Assembly: GCA_030684415.1 (NCBI GenBank)
Contig: JAUXNL010000420.1
Location: 1-6,949 of the forward strand
DNA: 6,949 nt
Source: Moraxellaceae bacterium
GTDB taxonomy: Bacteria > Pseudomonadota > Gammaproteobacteria > Pseudomonadales > Moraxellaceae
Direction of reading: 5' to 3'
How positions within the stretch are numbered: position 1 is the first letter of the stretch; each line of letters opens with the position of its first letter. A program made the translations under genes and the position numbers. The notes beneath the pieces are model-generated. The model was not told the origin of the DNA. It did not search any database and was given only the letters and a program-made list of their open reading frames with translations. Of the stretch, positions 5,015 to 6,949 are shown in pieces.

Positions 5015-5076
5015 CGCGCCATTCGCACCCTGCCCGCTGTGATGCCAGCCCGCTTAACTCTTGGAGAGTCCCCCCG

Positions 5077-6949
5077 ATGCGCCAGCCCATGAACTTCCGC
5101 CCTCTGCCCCTTGCCGCCGCAATTGTCAGCGCGCTTGCAAGCCTCAGCGCCATGGCCAACGAAGCAGACACCGAGTTGCCAGCGGTTGAAGTCGCCAGCG
5201 AAGCCGCCGTGCCCTACAAGGCAACGACGGTGAGCTCACCCAAGCTGACCCGTCCGCTGCTGGATACCCCACAGACTGTCAATGTGGTGCCGCAAGCCCT
5301 GCTGGAAGAACAAGGCGTGCAAAGCCTGCGCGATGCTCTGCGCAACGTCACCGGCATCAGCATCCAGGCCGGCGAAGGCAACCCACCCTCGGGCGACCAG
5401 CTCAAGATTCGCGGCTTCAGTGCCCGTGACGACATCTATGTCGACGGCATCCGCGATGTCGGCAATTACTTCCGCGACCCGTTCAATGTCGAGCAGATCG
5501 AAGTGACCAAGGGCCCGGCCTCTGCCTATGCCGGCCGTGGCTCAACCGGCGGCACCATCAACATGGTCAGCAAAGCACCAAAACTCGAGACCATCCGCAC
5601 GGTTGAACTGACCGCCGGCACTGATGCCACCAAGCGCATCGCACTCGACATCAACACCCCGCTGGAAAGCGTTGCCAATGCGGCTTTCCGTCTGGGCGTG
5701 ATGTCGCATGATGCGGAAGTCGCCGGGCGTGACCATGTCGAGAATCATCGCGTCGGCATTGCGCCTTCGCTGGCCTTCGGTATCGGCACCGACACCCGCC
5801 TGACTCTGTCTTACCTGCACATGAGCCAGGACAACCGCACGGATGGCGGCATTCCGAACGGCCGCAACCCCTCGTTGGCCGGCTCCGGCTTCGAGGGCAA
5901 ACCAGCACCGGTAGCGACCAGCAATTTCTACGGCTATCGCAACGACTACCAGGACCTGACGGCCGACCAGGCGACCGTCAAAATCGAGCACGATGTGAAT
6001 GAATCGCTGTCGCTGCGCAACCAGACCCGCTGGGGCCGCACCCATAACGACTCGATTTTTTCCTCGCCCCGCTTCACTCCCGGCGGCCTCACCACAATTG
6101 ACGCCACGACACAGGTCGTGGGCAACCGCAAGCCGCGCGACCAGGTCGACACCCTGCTGGCAAATCAGTCCGACCTGACCTTCAAATTCGATACTGGCGC
6201 TCTGCGTCATACACTGGTCACGGGCGCAGAAATCTCGAAGCAACACAGCGAAAACCGTCGCCGTCTTGACGTCAACGGCCCGGCCACCAACCTGCTCAAC
6301 CCTGTCTATCAGGACGCACCGAATATCCCCTACCACGGCACCAGCGCCGAGCTCACCACCGAGCAGTTCGGCATTTACCTGTTCGACACGATCAAGATCA
6401 GCGATCAATGGGAAGTGAACGGTGGCCTGCGTTGGGACGAAGTGAAAAGCGAAGTGCAGGGCCACGACAGCACCGGCAATTTCGCGGCCTATGAGCAGCG
6501 TTTCAGCAAAACCGACCGCGAACCCAGCTCAAGCTTGGGCCTGGTGTTCAAGCCGATGCCGAATGCGAGCCTTTACGCAGGCTGGGGCACCTCTTTCGTG
6601 ACGTCTGGCGTTGCCGATGTCGTGCAACTGGCTGGCACAGGCACCAATGCCACCGCCATTACCAACCCCGGTTCTTTTGGTGCCGATCCGGAAAAAAGCG
6701 AAAGCACCGAACTCGGCATGAAGCTGGAGCTGCTGGACAACCGACTGGCACTCAACGCGGCCATTTTCCGCATTACCAAAACGGATGCGCGCACGCCGGG
6801 AGGCCCGGGTGAACCCTCCGTGGTGCTCGATGGTGAACAAGAAATCGAGGGCGCCGAGCTCAGCGTCAGCGGTAAGGTGACCCCGGACTGGAACCTGTTT
6901 GCCGGCTACACCTACATGGATGGCAAGATCACCCGCTCGAACACGGCGG
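5077..6949 (+). CDS. TonB-dependent siderophore receptor, catecholate (Fiu)-like, 3' end missing
   Basis: 624 codons are visible, open to the window edge. Family members are usually about 700-760 residues, so roughly the last barrel strands are missing. Residues 1-27 form a Sec signal peptide (Arg-containing start, a hydrophobic Ala/Leu stretch, cleavage after Ala-Met-Ala). A TonB-box-like ELPAVEVA follows at 33-40. The plug domain spans about 58-168, with LRDALRNVTGI (83-93), IRGFSARDDIYVDGIRD (111-127) and YAGRGSTGGTINMVSK (151-166). The beta barrel follows, including EKSESTELGMKLE, a block typical of siderophore receptors. It would import a ferric siderophore across the outer membrane using TonB-ExbBD energy. 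The GRGS-GGTIN form of the plug end suggests the Fiu/PiuA-like catecholate group, but the ligand cannot be read from sequence. The ATG at 5077 has GGAGAG eight bases upstream; an in-frame ATG at 5089 is less well placed. A Fur-like site overlaps the promoter. Confidence 0.92.
   Translation, partial: MRQPMNFRPLPLAAAIVSALASLSAMANEADTELPAVEVASEAAVPYKATTVSSPKLTRPLLDTPQTVNVVPQALLEEQGVQSLRDALRNVTGISIQAGEGNPPSGDQLKIRGFSARDDIYVDGIRDVGNYFRDPFNVEQIEVTKGPASAYAGRGSTGGTINMVSKAPKLETIRTVELTAGTDATKRIALDINTPLESVANAAFRLGVMSHDAEVAGRDHVENHRVGIAPSLAFGIGTDTRLTLSYLHMSQDNRTDGGIPNGRNPSLAGSGFEGKPAPVATSNFYGYRNDYQDLTADQATVKIEHDVNESLSLRNQTRWGRTHNDSIFSSPRFTPGGLTTIDATTQVVGNRKPRDQVDTLLANQSDLTFKFDTGALRHTLVTGAEISKQHSENRRRLDVNGPATNLLNPVYQDAPNIPYHGTSAELTTEQFGIYLFDTIKISDQWEVNGGLRWDEVKSEVQGHDSTGNFAAYEQRFSKTDREPSSSLGLVFKPMPNASLYAGWGTSFVTSGVADVVQLAGTGTNATAITNPGSFGADPEKSESTELGMKLELLDNRLALNAAIFRITKTDARTPGGPGEPSVVLDGEQEIEGAELSVSGKVTPDWNLFAGYTYMDGKITRSNTA

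Larger units (their letters stand above)
4633..5076. other. Divergent control region between the Anbu cluster and the receptor gene
   Basis: These 444 bases separate two divergent start codons. From left to right they hold: the AAGG ribosome binding site of the ATP-grasp gene (4642-4645), a -24/-12 promoter (4667-4682), three GCGCACC repeats (4751-4783), about 100 bases in which I see nothing definite, a strong hairpin (4881-4924), a Fur-box-like site (4977-4995) over a -35 element, a -10 element (5009-5014), and the receptor's GGAGAG ribosome binding site (5063-5068). Open frames on the minus strand here lack ribosome binding sites and run through the hairpin, so I do not call a gene. Confidence 0.65.

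Noticed and set aside
5542..6465. Minus-strand open frame of 307 codons antisense to the receptor
   Set aside because: The plus strand encodes an unambiguous TonB-dependent receptor across the same bases. Long antisense frames are expected from GC-rich third-position bias.
1..6949. CRISPR array, tRNA or rRNA genes
   Set aside because: I saw no regularly spaced direct repeats with unique spacers and no cloverleaf or rRNA-like sequence. The repeats present are isolated palindromes.

Overview
The window looks like chromosomal DNA of a Gram-negative proteobacterium, most likely a betaproteobacterium. It is GC-rich and carries an outer-membrane TonB-dependent receptor, an Anbu-type proteasome-like gene cluster, and dispersed palindromic repeats of kinds common in beta- and gammaproteobacteria. 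No genus can be named from the sequence alone.

Layout. Positions 1-413 hold no convincing gene, only three compact palindromes of dispersed-repeat type. Positions 414-4632 hold four minus-strand genes, transcribed right to left: a circularly permuted ATP-grasp protein (4632-3190), an alpha-E helical protein (3196-2276), a transglutaminase-like cysteine protease (1996-1139) and the Anbu proteasome-related peptidase (1142-414). The first two genes overlap by 7 bases and the last two by 4 (ATGA). Between the pairs lies a 279-base gap filled with nested inverted repeats and a strong intrinsic terminator. It is flanked by a 14-base direct repeat of the alpha-E gene's 3' end, which suggests that something inserted into a once-compact operon. 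Positions 4633-5076 are a divergent control region. Positions 5077-6949 are the 5' part of a plus-strand TonB-dependent siderophore receptor that runs off the window.

How the genes fit together. ATP-grasp, alpha-E, transglutaminase and Anbu form a recurrent bacterial gene neighbourhood. It has been interpreted in the comparative-genomics literature as a peptide ligation and processing system: the ATP-grasp would make an amide or peptide bond, while the transglutaminase fold and the N-terminal-Thr Anbu particle would cut or trim. Its substrate is not established. The most notable regulatory signal here is a near-consensus sigma-54 (-24/-12) promoter in front of the ATP-grasp gene, with three GCGCACC repeats about 95-127 bases upstream of the predicted start point. 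This would fit enhancer-dependent, possibly nitrogen-responsive, control. The receptor has a Fur-box-like 19-mer over its -35 region, which fits iron repression. The two divergent units are therefore probably controlled separately, and a strong hairpin lies between their control elements.
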